Of a stretch of 64,000 bases of DNA, positions 1-13,574 are shown piece after piece; positions within the stretch are counted from its first letter, which is position 1; the number at the start of each line of letters is the position of its first letter. Source of the stretch: Otis tarda (lineage: Eukaryota; Chordata; Aves; Otidiformes; Otididae); contig CM048552.1 of NCBI GenBank assembly GCA_026413225.1, forward strand, positions 135,669,053 to 135,733,052, written 5' to 3'. The notes under the pieces were generated by a model. The model made no database searches and was not told where the DNA came from. It was given only the letters and a program-made list of their open reading frames with translations. Both the position numbers and the translations under genes were made by a program.

Positions 1-41
1 ACAAGTGATCTTTCTTGCTGCAGACTATCAAAACCCCCATG

Positions 42-375
42 TCTCTCCTCTCCTCTCCTCTCCTCTCCTCTCCTCTCCTCTCCTCTCCTCTCCTCTCCTC
101 TCCTCTCCTCTCCTCTCCTCTCCTCTCCTCTCCTCTCCTCTCCTCTCCTCTCCTCTCCTCTCCTCTCCTCTCCTCTCCTCTCCTCTCCTCTCCTCTCCTC
201 TCCTCTCCTCTCCTCTCCTCTCCTCTCCTCTCCTCTCCTCTCCTCTCCTCTCCTCTCCTCTCCTCTCCTCTCCTCTCCTCTCGTCTCCGAACCGAACCGA
301 ACCGAACCTCTCCAAACCTCTCCGAAACTCTCATCTCTGAACCTCTCATCTCCAAGCCTCTCCGAACCTCTCCTC
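42..375. repeat. (TCTCC)n pentanucleotide microsatellite with degenerate tail
   Basis: An almost perfect pentamer array, about 48 units of TCTCC, runs to about 281. It then decays through a short CCGAA run (about 287-305) into interrupted ACCTCTCC-like units to about 375. The long serine/leucine/proline and arginine/glycine/glutamate reading frames over it are artefacts of the repeat. Confidence 0.98.
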
Positions 376-439
376 AGTGGAGGAGCAGTTCAAACCAGTC
401 CTTGCATGCATCTGTGTTTGCTTTTTACCTGCCCTAAAA

Positions 440-2540
440 TCATGCTTTTAATGGTAGTGACTGACAAACAAAACACCATTAGGGAGAAAAGAAATAGCAC
501 CATGAAACATAGACTGGGTAAGTGGGTATTTGATGGGGATACTGTTTTGCTGAGGTAAGGCCAAGTGGAGTTGGAGTTGTGCATGAGTTGCATTAATGCA
601 CTTATGAATGGATTGCTCAAAATGAGCTATCCTATGCCATTATGAATTGCTTTGGGCAATTTTTTGAAGCTCAGCAGTTTGATTAGACTTTTCCTTTTAT
701 ATCTGGAACTAGCCACAGACAAAGAAGTCACATATGGGACTGCTCTTTTTATTTCAGCCATTCAGTCTTCTTTCTGACATCCAAAGCCTCTTTTGAAATC
801 AGGGAAAGATGACATGAAAAGTCAGCCAGCATAAGAAGTCATTTATACTTATTAATCTGGGTAGTTGCCCATTTGCACTCCGTGTCCATAGTAACTCACC
901 TTGAATTTAAAACCTTAAAAACATCCATTATTTCTTTTGCTCAAGCAAAGATATGCTATGGATAATATCTAAATTAGTATTTCCTTGGCATTCACCTTTG
1001 TCCTGTAATTTGGTGCCAAAATAAGTCACTTTTGTGGCCATCTGCCTATTACTACCAGACTATAAGAAGGGCTGAGGGGGTTCAATGTCAGCTGAGATTT
1101 TGGGCATCAGAGACTACTTTTGATACTTCTAGTCAAAATTGTCTTGCGGAGAGAAAGCTACTGTATGTTTTCAATTAATGGGCAAAGGAAAGAAATGAAA
1201 GGTAAAGGATGTGGTAGTTATGGAGAAAGTATGAAGCATGAAGTGAGACTGATCAGCCTCCCTTAGAGAATGGATTAATTATTTTCTGACACAAATTTTT
1301 GGCCCAAGTCTTTTTCTGGGCAAGAATTCAAGAGACGTTGTAAAATGACTTGGTAGAAATGGGACTTTGGGATATTTTTTCTTTCAGCATCTTAAATAGT
1401 TTATGTAAATCTGCCACTTTTCAAATGATGTATTGAAGTACTCTTGTGGTTGCTTGATATCAATATTCCTCTGAGATTTTACAAATACATCAGCAGCATT
1501 AGATGGATGAAATCCAGTCTGCCGTAATTCAGATGCCCAGCATAAAGAATACTTCACTGAACATTTGAGTGTGCAGCCTGGAGAGCAGGAGAAAAAACCA
1601 AGTCTGCCTTATGGTCACTGCCACACATGTCTTGCAGCCTGCAATGGGCAGTGGGGGAAGATGCAGTCTGCTCATAATCATGCTGCCTGGTTTTGGCTAT
1701 GGAGGGACCAGAGGCATTTCCCGCAGGTGGTCCATTCCCTCACCCCTTTCACTGGTGCTCAGGGGGATGCTGAGCGCCCATGTCCCCCACTCGTGATGTC
1801 CCCTGGCCCTTTGCAGAGCAGAGGTGCAGCATGTGCTAGTGACTGCTGTTAGCACCGTGGTTTCCAAAGATGTGACAGCCTCCGGGTAGATGGAGCTACT
1901 CAGCCCTTGTGGGGTTAAAACTTTACTCTAACATCCCAGGAGAGCATCCTAAACCTGATGTGCACCCCTCACCCCTACCATGGTGGGATGGAAACTTTGC
2001 ACAAGCATGAGTGCAAGAGTTCGGGCAAGGGACAAGAAGGGGCCTGGCTTGAAACCACAGGATCTGCCATTTCCCAGATAGTTGCTGTACCTTCTAGGAT
2101 TTTTTTCACACACTTTTTCCCCACCACTCCCTCATTTAGTTGGTGAGGCCTTAATATGGGGCGTGACAGAGCAATAAGTACCCATGTTCATGAAACAAAA
2201 ACTTCTGAGCAAATATAAGTGGCTAAAATGGAAGCCTCCCTAAGAAATTTTAAGCTAAATGAGAAAACACCTTATGCCTTTGGGTGCCAAAAAGTAAACT
2301 GTGCCAAGGTCTTAATCACATTAATTTAGACAGATGAAGACAGGAGTGGAGTTCAAGCTAAGGGAAGATTGGGTTAGACAGTGTGGCTGAGATAAATGTG
2401 TTCAAGCTGAATCATTCTGATGAAATTTGACTTAAAATATTTATGAAGCAAATCAAAGTAATAACTGAGGCATAGGAGGTTCTTCAAAGAACGTGGAAAC
2501 AACAAGAGAGGTCTCTGAAAAGTAGTAAAGGTCAAAGACC
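440..2540. other. intergenic DNA, nothing recognised
   Basis: AT-rich sequence with stop codons in all frames and only short open frames. No domain, splice-bracketed conserved exon, RNA gene or young repeat was recognised. A slightly more GC-rich part lies at 1560-1850 without codon-like character. Confidence 0.6.
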
Positions 2541-2544
2541 ATAC

Positions 2545-2885
2545 CCATTTTTAAATGGCAGAATACAGAAAAACCCCGGATTGTAGACATGACAGCCTAA
2601 CTTCAAACCTCAGGAAAATAATTAAATACCCGGAAGATAATGTCGTGATAAAGAACAGCCAACAGGGATTCAAGCCAATCCAATTTCTTTCTTTGGATAA
2701 GGGGAAAGCAATAGGTGTCAAATATCCTGACTCCACTAGGGCCCCTGCGACTGCTCCTGTGTGATGTTCTCGTAAGCAAACTGAGGAAATTCAGCCAGGA
2801 TGGGAAACCCATACAAAACATGTTCACTAAAAGGAAGAATTAGCAATCAGTTCTCCACCAAGGTGAGAGGTGTTTTGAGAGGAGG
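2545..2885 (+). mobile_element. old CR1/L3-like LINE reverse transcriptase fragment (probable)
   Basis: The plus-strand translation at 2555-2764 has a pattern typical of the LINE reverse transcriptase start: a 'SLTSNLRKII' stretch, then 'NSQQGFK', then 'DKGKAI'. DNA around 2765-2800 resembles the CR1/L3 phrase that encodes the '..ILVSKL' stretch. The frame is degraded and no ends are visible, so this is a worn fragment and not a gene. It could be chance similarity; a profile search with LINE RT models would settle it. Confidence 0.45.
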
Positions 2886-2889
2886 ATTT

Positions 2890-5800
2890 TTATTAGCAGC
2901 TTGGAGGACACAGTCCTTTAAAAAAAAAACAAACCCAGAAGTGGCTTGGAAACCTTAGTCTTGCTTGCAGAAATAATGGACGGTCCCTGATTGCCCTAAC
3001 TGCTGCTGAAAGCATTGCAGAGGGTGGGAGTCATCCTACCTAAAGTCAATCTGCAGCTGCAGCCCAGGCTCTTCCCACAATCAGTGCAATGGCATCTCTT
3101 AGGTGATTCATCCCATCCAGGGATAGAGGTTGGGGATAAGGGAAGTGAATCACTCCCCACAGTTTCCTTTCCCTGCCATCCCATTGACTGTAGGAGAGTA
3201 CAAAAGGACTGCCTTACAGTAGTAGCCGCTTAATTACCCAGATTTTCCAAGATACTTGGGAATTTAATTCCCTTTAAAGTAAATACTAAGCAGATCTGAT
3301 AACTTGACCTGGGATCTATTGTCTGAGTGACGAGGCTTCCGTGTGAAATAGGTTATATGGGGATCTTAGGACTGTTGCCTGTTCCTGCATTTTCCAGGTA
3401 AATCACTGGGCTCACTAGGGGCTCTGGAAACAGCAGGGAGGCAGGATTATGTTACCATCTGATAGTCTGAGTTATCAGCTGCTCAGAAGGAAGTATGAAA
3501 CTTAGGGTGTAAGCCTGGGTCACAGTCTGTGCAGTATTACCAAGTGGAAAGGTGCACGATTTGCAGAAATAATGGAGCTAATGCTGATCCCCTGCCCCAC
3601 ATATCCTCTTCCCACATAAGGCCACAACAATGTTAATGGGAGCCTTCCTTGTGAAATGAAGAGCCACAAATCATACCTTAATGGAAACAATCCTTGAATG
3701 GAAATACTTCTTTATGACTTACACCTGGTCCTTTGCAGACATTCGGGAGGGATAGTGGCTCCACAAATACTGACAATTCTGCTATTGAAGAATTATAAGG
3801 ATAATTCTCCTTTTTGCATGAGAAGAAGAGAGAGGAACAGCAGACCTTTCTGCATTAAGAGCCAGGAGAGAGCTCTGCTACCCCACAGGGTTTTCCATGC
3901 AGCCTTTCAATGCAAGCTCCGTTCCACTCTTTAAGGTTTTTAAAAACAAACTTTTCTGTCACATCTCACCTCTGAGCCCAATCTAGCCTACACCTGCAGT
4001 ACTCACAGAAGTAGAGTAGGATCTGGTGTTCATTTTTTATGGCTTGGTTGCTGAGGTCTGCAACACATAAAGCTCTTCCTGCTGGTCAGCAGCACAGCTG
4101 AGCCTGGTGCCCAGCCATACCCCACATGGCCCCACCTGCCCTTGCCCCTGCAAGCCCTTGCACCTCCGTGACCCCAGCTGCCAGTCACTCGCGGTAGCTG
4201 TTCACAGCAAGGGGCTTGTGTCCCATCACACCATCACCCTGGCACCAGCAGGTCCTTCAGCAAAGACAAAGGATGAGTCTTAGGGTTGATGCAATGGCCA
4301 TGATTTTCAGGTCACCTCTCTGAGTTGGGTCGAAAGATTGGCTTCTCCTCTCTGTTTGGATAGAGTTCAAAATCACGGTATGTGGTAAGGATCACTGGGA
4401 CCAGGAGGGTGATTGCCTTGCGGGGGTCCAAAGGTGGGACCAAATTTCATCCCTCTTTGCAAGGGAAGGCTCTCTGTGGTCTCTGTTGTGGCACTGCTCC
4501 TCAGCCAAGGCACCAAACCATCTGGCTGAGGTGGCACGGAGGCTGCCGCTGCTGTGCAGCAACTGCAGGGCACTGAGTAACCCCAGGGGCAGCTGCTGCT
4601 GAGAAAGACTGGCCCGAAATGCACGTAAACCTGTTTGCTTCATATTGTAATGATCATAGGGATAAGGGAATGATCAGAAATGTACACAGTCTGAATAAGG
4701 ATCTTCTTAACAGATGCCAGTAATTAAGGCAGATGAAACAACAGAAATCTGCTTACATGTTTTCTTCCCTAATCCATATTTTAAAGCTTACACACAGCTT
4801 CTCACAGGACAATACACTTTCTCCTGTGTATTTAGCAGGGTGGGGAATGAGGCGTTTGAAAGAAAGAGGAAATTAGTTGCTCTGTTACAAAATACTTAAA
4901 CCCTTTGTGCAGGTAGAATATGAAGGCAAATGCATAAACATATTCCTGTATTTTCTCTGTCCAGCTGTAGGGAGAAATTGCTCTCTCAGGCAGAGAACTT
5001 GCTGCTGGTGAGATCCTTGAAAGGCTCCACATCCTGGTGGAAGTTGCAGTTAAAATTAGCACACCTACCTCGTGGTGTCTGTCATCCAGGCAGTTCCTGC
5101 TGCAGGAAAAAAAAAAACAGATTAATATGTTGGAAAACGATGTTTAATTCTTACAGGGAAAATGTAATCTTGTGAAGGCAGTAAGTGATTCCCAGGGCAG
5201 GATATGGAGCACATCATCTTCCCTCAGTCAGCTCACACCTCTTTGAATGCTAGGTGATGCTTTGTAAGGCACTGTGAACTTTAGAACTCCATTAAAGAAA
5301 AATAAAAAATTGTTATGTTGATTCACATATTGTACAATTGTTGCAGGATCAATGGATATCTACTTCTTCTGAAAGGAGCTTCTTTATGTCTTGTAGTTCC
5401 ATGAGGAAAAAAATGAATCCTAAGTTTACTTTAGAGGTCACAATGTACCTTCTTCAGGTCATCAAAAGCCAAAAGTTCCAATATATAAGAGTCTAACTAT
5501 CACCATGCTATGCAGTTTTATGAGTGTATGTGTGTGTGTTCATGTGCATACATGTGTGTTTTAGTGCAAAATAAAATAAAACACAGTTTATCTTTTCTCA
5601 TGGATTCCACTCTTTGCCTGATCCCTCTTCTTCTCTAAGCCTTCTCACACATGCCTAACTCTTTCATTTTCTTTTTCTTTGCATACCTGCCAGATTCTTT
5701 CTCTGCCCACAGAAAAATTTCTGGCATGTCTGTCGCTCTGTTTATATAGTTGCCAGCACAATTGTTCTCACTTTCTTCTTAGTTTTCTAACAATAATACC

Positions 5801-8750
5801 AGACTGGATTTAAAAGTACAGTGATGCTTAAAAATACCGACAAACTTAAAAATGCCAAGGTATGAAATACCAAACACAAATACTTTTATTTCGTTCCATT
5901 TCTAAGCAAGAAGTCTTGCTTTTCTTCATTTTCTCTGTTTGTATGACCCTGTCAGAATGGCAGCAGCCAGCAGCGCTCTGCTGAATTCACTGTACATTCA
6001 TTCACCACCTCTGCACGACCTTGTCACACTGAGGCTCTGAGCCAGGCTGACTGAGCTGCCTTTTACAGCTCCCCCCATTCATTTTGGGAAAGAAACAGAA
6101 AGACAAATATATATAGCAGAATAATTTTTTTTTTCTTTACCCCTCCCCCCCACCATTTAGGGATGTCGTGCATACTAAGCCAAACAGTTCCTGAAATAAA
6201 AGCTCTTAAAGATAAGGTTGGGATTTATTTTCTTTAAGCCAGTTGTTTAAATAGTTAGTCATCTAAAGTTAGTCACTCCAAGCTCCCTCTATGCAGCCAT
6301 AAAGGGAAATATGGACCTCCAATGGCCAAAGACCCTAAGACTAAGGTAAGTGTCTACAGCTGGTCAGATAAATCCTCTATGGAAGTGCTCACTTCTCACT
6401 GTTGGCTATGACCCGAGCCCAATCTACTCATTAAAATTAAGGGAGGTGCATCCCCTTCATGATACACCAGTGAGAAATGTAGTCCCACTATGCTGTTGAT
6501 GGAGGATTACCAAAAATAAAATGGTTGATCTTCTGGTGAGCGTGGCCAATGTTCTTGATTTCTTAAGCAGGGCAATTGTATGTGCATTTGCAAGGTGCAA
6601 AAGTGCAGATCTGGTCTGAGCAGAATTCTTACTAAATTACATCATGACAGGTTAAGTGGATGTTGAATTCATTGCTGTAGCGGAGGCCAGTTGTGTTTTT
6701 CTTCCGTTTGCTTGACTCTATTTACTCTTCGCATTTGCCTGAAGGATTGCTCCCAAGGTTTTTGGGCTGCATGTTTGAACTGTATCCTATGTTTGTTGAA
6801 CAGACACCATAATTTGTAGGTAATATTTATTTTCAAAACAGAATTTTTAGTGCTTTTCTCTCCCTCCAACTCAAAAAAAAAAAAAGAAAAGGAAAGAAAA
6901 GAAAAGGATTAATCTCAACATAACACATCTGAGAAATCTACAGCAGCAAACTGCTGGTGCTCCAGGTAGATGAGTGAAAATAAACTCCTCCAGGGAAGTA
7001 GATACATGTTTCAAAATCATTAGGATTTTTTTTTAAAGAAAGAATAGATTTTTTATTGAAAAAAGAAAATAAATCTAGCACTAATTTGGGTATTAATTAT
7101 GATGGTGATCTATAAAGGAACTTAATAATTTGCTTGACTTTAAGCACACAATTAGTCTCACTGTCTATTCACATGCTAAATGTAATACTTAGGCACTTTG
7201 TTAAACACAGATACGCTGCCAGAAAGTATCACAGTAATTAGATTGTTACAGCAATGCATTTATGAACCTTACAGCATAATTTCCCTGATTAGCATGATCA
7301 TTATTAAGGGCACCTTCTTTCAGCGAATGTAATTTTTTTTTTTTTTTTTTTTTTACAGGCTGTCTTTAGTAAAAAGCAGCTTTTTCACAGAATGGCAGAG
7401 TGCCTTTTATGAAGTTGTTGATGATGTACACTACTGTATTTTTAGGGAAACACTGCACTCTGCAGGTGAAAACTCTTCCCCCATCTTGTAACATGCTGGG
7501 AAGGTCTTGGGAAAGCAACACAGATTCTCTGTGGTGAGCAGTCCATACTGTTAGCCAAGGAAGTGTCTGCAGCATCCTTATAAACAGGAACAAGTCTTCT
7601 TTCTTTCCCTCTCCACTTCTTACTTTCTAAAGAATACCCCAAAGTATATAGATATTCTGTAACATTCACCATAGTAAAAAATATATAACGATACCATAAG
7701 CGCCAGCTGGCTGTTCACATAATTTGCAGGGCTCCATAGAAAGTTCCATGTCAAATCGGAATGCCCTTTGCCATTTCCTGATGCTAATCCCAGAAAGTGG
7801 ATTTCCAGTTAGAATTAGGAGCAGTCGGTAAGGCTCAGCCCCGAGCCTCCACTCCTAAAGTGAGTCCGTTGCCCCTTTATCCTTCCTCATCACGACCTTG
7901 CAGCCATATCCACCCTCCCTGGTCTCTATTTTCTGATTTTTGGCCATTAGATGGCAATCGTGACCATCATCTGCTTCCTGCCTTCCTGTGGCCAACGCTT
8001 GTGTACCCACACACCTCAGAAAAGCTTTTTCTCATCCCTCTCTGCCTTTCTCATTTCTAGCAGCAGAAGCTACGCAGAGACTGTTTTTTACACCTGGATG
8101 CGGGTGTAAAAGAATTGCTTGGGAGAAAGAGGGACAGTGTCATCCTGGCACCAGAAATGTGGACTCCAGCTGCAAACAGCAGCACTGCATGTTAAGGCTG
8201 AGGGGAACTCTCCTCTGTAGGCTTTTCTTTACAGTTGCCCTGGATCGCACTAAGTTGCAGGTCTGGCATTTTCTGGGCATACAGTAGCTTTGTGGCTGTG
8301 AACTTAAGAAGTTTCAGGCAAATCTGTTCATTCCCAAGAGTGAGGTTAAAGCAGATATGTGATGCAAAATCTTTTCGTTGAGAATCTCTGTCACCATTTT
8401 CCCTTTTGGCAGGGGTTTGAAGCTTGCCAGATGAATCACTCTGAGGCCTGTTGCTGACTTTGTCCATATTATAGCCCCTAAAGAAGTCTGCAGTGCCAGT
8501 AGAGCCTGGTTTGTGTTTGGCCACAGTTTTTTTCTGCCCTTTCCATGGCTGAGGAGCTGCTGCGAGGCCACAGATGCTCCTGCTCTGGGAGGTGCCCCTC
8601 AGCATCTCCACCTGTGGCCTGCCCACACACCTGGTTGGCTATGCAAGCCCATGCTCACAGACATCCCGCTCAGGATCAGTTACTGTGCAGGCTTTGGGCA
8701 GCTTCTGGATCTGCACTGGAGGCAGCTGTTGTTACCTGCCTCTGGCCACA
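2890..8750. other. intergenic DNA, no gene seen
   Basis: AT-rich sequence with homopolymer runs and short (TG)n-like and A/G-rich tracts (about 5525-5560, 6873-6906). The longest frame, minus-strand 8626-8192 (144 codons), resembles no family I know and lies in low-information sequence, so it is not called as a gene. Confidence 0.6.
7333..7354. repeat. poly(T) run, 22 bases
   Basis: Uninterrupted T run. On the minus strand it would be a poly(A), but no retrocopy is recognisable beside it. Confidence 0.95.
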
Positions 8751-8756
8751 AGCAGA

Positions 8757-9165
8757 TCATACAATCATAGAAAAGTTTCGGTTTGGAAGGGGCCTTTACA
8801 GGTCATCTAGTCCAACCTCCCCCTGCAAGGAGCAGGGACATCTCCAGCCAGATCAGAGCTCAGAGCCCTGTCCAACCTGGCCTTGAATGTTTCCAGGGAT
8901 GGGGCATCCACCACCATTCTGGGCAACCTGCTCCAGTGTTCCACCACCCTCATTGTAAAATTTTTTTCCTCATGTCCAGTCTGAATCTACCTCCTTCTAT
9001 TTTAAAACCATTAGCCCTCATCCTATCATGACAGGCCCTGCTGAAGTGTTTCTCCCCATCTTTCCTGTAGGCCCCCTTTAGGTACTGGAAGACCACTATA
9101 AGGTCTCCCTGGAGCCTTCTCTTTTCCAGGCTGAACAGCCCCAACTCTCTCAGCCTGCCCCCATA
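8757..9165 (-). mobile_element. CR1 LINE, 5'-truncated 3' end
   Basis: On the plus strand it opens with the reverse complement of the CR1 3' tail (ATCATAG-type repeats, then GGTTTGGAAGG...CATCTAGTCCAAC). Read on the minus strand, it encodes the end of the CR1 ORF2 protein, with '[13 protein letters not shown]', 'GDLIVVFQYLKG' and 'NGFKIEGGRFRLD' stretches. The 3' end is at the low coordinate and the 5' truncation near 9165. Frameshifts make it inactive. Confidence 0.93.
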
Positions 9166-9249
9166 GATCTTCAGTTTGGCTGCAGAGAAGCCACCCTCTG
9201 CAGCCATCGGAAATTTCCCAATGTTGGTTGAGCCTCCCACTTTCCTCTC

Positions 9250-12200
9250 TCACCATGGAGAAGATGGACAGTACTGTGTAAGTTCCCATTCAGTGTTTAA
9301 TTGAGAATTTCCCCTTCAAGTGGCTCCAGACTTCCAGCCCATCCCTGTTCTGCCAATGTACAGTGGAAGGTGGGATAACCCCTGTTGCTGGGGAACAGGC
9401 AGGGGAACGTGTAACCCACTGGTCATGGGTATGTAACCCTTCAGTATGAAGCAGAATCTCTGCCTTTGAATTCCAGTGTCTCCTGCATAGATGGCATTTG
9501 CCAGTGTTAAAATCTATCAGAGATCATCTCATCACCCTTTCCTGGAGCACATCTCCTTGTCAGGGAGACAAGTACGTTTTTAGTGCATCATCCATGACCA
9601 GGCAGAAACACCCATGGCTCCAGAGGGTTAAGTCTGGGTCCACAGCCTCCTTATGGGGCCCCAAAACAGGCTGGGTACCCTGTGCTCTGACAAGAATAGG
9701 TTTTGTCCAGGTATGTATGTTCCTTATGGCAACAAGCTGAAAAGCATTTTTATAACCCCATCATAAATAAGTATTACCTCTGCTCTCAAGCTTCTTGTTG
9801 ACAGCAACTGCTGCTGGTTAGCTCAGGATTTGTAGCGTATCAAAAAGGAAATTTCCAGCTAGCATTAGTAACCCACAGCTACATAGGCAGGAGCCCCACC
9901 ATTTTTACATGTTGCAGTACTGGGTACTGGGCTAAAACACTTCCATAAACATTTCCTCCTTCTTCTGGCAGTTCTGCAGTCCCTCCTAGCCACCCACTGT
10001 CAAAATGTGGGATTCTGCCAGGCTGGGCCGGTTCCCCAGCTCCAGAGTCTAGGTGCAGACTGTGTATGCAGGTGGGGCAGCAGTGGCTTTGTCTTCCCAG
10101 TCTGAAATGGGAAAGCCATTCTAATACACTCCAAATAAAAAATTCAGGCACATCTCCCCAGAAATCCTCCCTTTTCTGTCTTTTTTCCCTCTGAATGACC
10201 ACCTTACCTTAAACTCTTCCATCATCCAGAAGAGGTCTTCCAAGAGGTGGTCTGGTCATGGTACTTCCATGGTCTGGCAGGTAAGTGCAAAGCTGATGAG
10301 TGTGCGTAGCCAAAATAGCTGCGTGTCATACACAGAGTGTCTTCCTCTTGTGGCCCCAACACAGCATGACCAGCTGTCCATAACGCACGGTGATATTTGC
10401 TAAATAGATCCTTTACTTACTTTTCTCTAATGTGAAGATTATTTTTTAAGTTGCCCGGATGAAGAATCATGTCTGTGTAAATGTCACTGTCTTTAAAAGC
10501 ACAATAATATAGTAAATACAAAATAGGAACAAGGCAGTAGAAATATATTATCGTTAAGAACCAGAAATCATGAACACACAGTTTTGTATATGAAAACTCC
10601 TTCTGCATGTTTCAAAATAATAATTTTTCCCAAGTTGTCGTTCATGACAAGGCTGTCATGAAAAGCAAACCCAAAAGTCTGTTTGGCTTTTTAACAGAAA
10701 TGTATATAAGAAAACTGCACATTATGACACTGTGCCAGTAGATGGTACTGAAGAATATGCACTAGAGTTCTGTATTTTTAGGACTAACATGACAGTACTG
10801 ATGTGGCCAGAAAATGGCTTTCTCTGTGTAGATCTTTCCATTACCTGTTTCTTTTTTTTAGCATCACAGGCCGATATTAAGTAGCATGCATTATTGAACT
10901 GCCCTATAGCCATAATTAAAAATAAGAAATGAAGAGAATCAATCACCAAAAAAAAAAGCCTTTCTGCCAGTCACAAGAGGATGGGTTTTGTGACAGAAGC
11001 CTGTGAAATGTCATGTTCCAGGAAGTCTACCAGAGGGAAGTCATCTGTGCTGAAAAGGAAACGAACTACTATGAGATAAACATACTACTGATGCGTGGGC
11101 TACTGTAACTAACGGCATCACAGAGCAAATCCCATTCAGGGATCCCCAATCCAATGGTCTGTTCTGGCCAACAGTTAAACAAAGATAAAACTAACTAACA
11201 AGTTAGTTAGTTTTATAAATTAGTTTTAACTCATTTGGCTGTAAACTTCAACAATCTCTTTGCAGATTGCAAATGCACTGGTAACTGCTGGGGAGTTTTC
11301 TCTTTCTACCAGCTACCAGTGACACCCACAGCAAACATCAGGCAGAAAGTTTCTGATTTCTTAAGCTTTCATTAAACATCACCAGAATGAAAGAAAGAGT
11401 ATGCAAATAACGATACTTGGTCTATTTTTACTACCTCTTTAATAGCAAGGAAATGAAACTAAAATATGAAACTACTTGTGTAAACTCCCCAAATCTGGAA
11501 GAGTTATTTTCTTCATTGAAACAGACTTTTTGTTAAATTTAAACGGGTGGTGAAAATATTGTACTTTTGACAAATCCTTTTACTGACAATATTTAGAAAA
11601 AAGCCTTAATGTTGTAGATGTGACACATCTGAAATTTTCAAAAGTAAGTTACTTCACATTCTGGCACAAAACTCAAATTTCATTTTAAAATATTTCATCA
11701 ATTTTGTTGCTAATTTTTAAAAAATGCTTAATTTAAAATTCAGCAGTTTAATCATAAATTATTTCACCAAAATTTATAATAGGTTTTTTCCAGTTTTTTC
11801 TGTATATAAAAAGTTTCAAGATTTGGCAAATTTTCCGCATTTGTTTGTGAATAATTGCTTAAGGTTTCAGATGCTTTTTCATGGTAGAAGCCTGTTTCTG
11901 CACTGCTCAAACTATAAGGAGAAAAATAGTAAGAAAACAACTTTATTAACTCTTTTAACAAATTTTTCAAGTGTTGGATACATTTAAGTCCAAATTACAT
12001 GACTTTAATTCCAGGTGGCTGAGAGAAGTGTGGATTTAGTGTCTTATTTGATCACTCTTAAATCACTTTCAAAATTATAATTGTTTCTTTTCTAATCTTA
12101 ATTTCATTTTCTCTGTGCAGTCTGGTTCAGATTTTCCAGGGAGCCTTTGGGAAGTAGGAAACTTTGAAAATCTTTCCTTATGAATAGTTTGGAAATGAAC

Positions 12201-13560
12201 CACAGATGATGGAGGTGGAAGGACACCACTTTATATAATGTAAGGATCTGAAGCAGGCAGTAAGGTGGCAGCAAGAATATTCACACTCACTGGTTTTAAG
12301 ACCAAGGGTAGCTGCTCAAGTTCTCAGGATCCCCTTATAGTCAGTGGAGATGGTCATGCTCCCAAACATCAGGGTCTGGCTCTTTCGGAAAAGCTTGTCT
12401 CTCTCTGACTGTTGAGGAGCCAATGTAGCCAACATAGAGCAACGTAAGAACATTTTCTGCTTAGGAGAAAGAGATTAATGAGCTAATTATTCTAATTAGC
12501 ACAAAACTAAAGGCCTCCTGGAAGTGTAACAGTTTAGCTGCAGCCTGTGTTATATGCATTATTTAACTCAAATAGTCTCCAAAAGCATACCCATAACCGT
12601 GTCCCAGCTAATCTACTTGTGCCAGTGCAATTGCAGGCAGATTTTCCACTAAGTTCAAAGAAGACACGCACAAAGAAGTTGATTTTATATGGAAATGATT
12701 TTTTCTTTTCTTAAATTCAGCTTTGAAGTCCATAAGGTTATCATCAAGAAAGGAGAAAAAGAAAGATTATTTTTAGGAATATTAATATCTTATTTAGGGA
12801 AGACAGAAGTGTCTCCCTTATGAGAGAAAAGTTGTATTCCTCTAACACAATTAATATTCTAAGGAGCAAATCCGTGTCTGTTGATGAAGCCCCTAAGTGC
12901 CTCCTTGTGTGTTTCTTGTCTAGTATTAAATAGCTCTATTTCAATTACTTTAGATAAATGATACTTAGCTGGTGATATGAGCCATGAAAAGTCTGGACTT
13001 AAACCACTGCTTTTGTGCCTTCAGGGAATTAAATAAGAGAAAATATAAATCCAGTTTCCATTAGACAGGAAAATGTACTGAAAGACAAGCAGGTGGTCGA
13101 GTACTTTGGTGGACAGGGAATTATTTGAACTGTACAAAATTATTTCAAAATGAATAATGAAAGACAAAGAATAAATTACTTGAATGATAGACAAAGACAA
13201 AAAGCATTTAGGAATTCCACTGGAAAGTGGGATCATAACTATTTAAGCTGTGTAAATCCTTAATATTTATTTTTAGCTGAAGAGCGTTAAGAAAACCTTT
13301 CCCCAAATCACCAATATATTTTAAGATTTATGGATATGATCTTCTGTTTGCATAGTATTATCACACTTTCACAAAATCAGGAAAAAGCTTTATAGTTTCT
13401 GGCTCTCTCAAACTTTTGCAGTCTTTTCAATACAAATGCTACCTTCCAATGAAATTACAGCTACCTTCACAATTCAGGTAATTTCTCAGTGCTGATAAAG
13501 CAGTTTCTAAGGCGAAGGTTGGTTTTTCTGTCCCATCACTCAATTAAGTCTGTATAAAAT
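9250..13560. other. intergenic DNA, no gene seen
   Basis: Mostly AT-rich sequence without long or conserved frames. It contains the perfect inverted repeat at 11185-11216. If copy A of TLR8 once had a TIR domain it should have lain in the upper part, about 12.9-13.5 kb; I looked for the TIR box motifs on the minus strand there and did not find them. Confidence 0.55.
11185..11216. repeat. perfect 15-bp inverted repeat with 2-base centre
   Basis: The left arm 11185-11199 (ATAAAACTAACTAAC) is the exact reverse complement of the right arm 11202-11216, with AA between. On single-stranded DNA or RNA it could form a nearly loopless hairpin. It also consists of CTAA/TTAG units, so microsatellite-like origin is possible. 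No gene lies next to it. Confidence 0.9.
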
Positions 13561-13574
13561 ATGTACTAGTTGCT

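Noticed and set aside
8192-8626. 144-codon minus-strand frame
   Set aside because: No recognised domain, no splice-bracketed conservation visible, overlapped by frames on both strands.
1-12900. TMSB4X (expected beyond TLR8)
   Set aside because: No thymosin-beta coding sequence was seen on either strand; it probably lies beyond the low-coordinate end.
13021-13236. Possible TIR remnant of copy A
   Set aside because: Hydrophobic AT-rich frame without YDAFISYD, RDxxPG or FW boxes.
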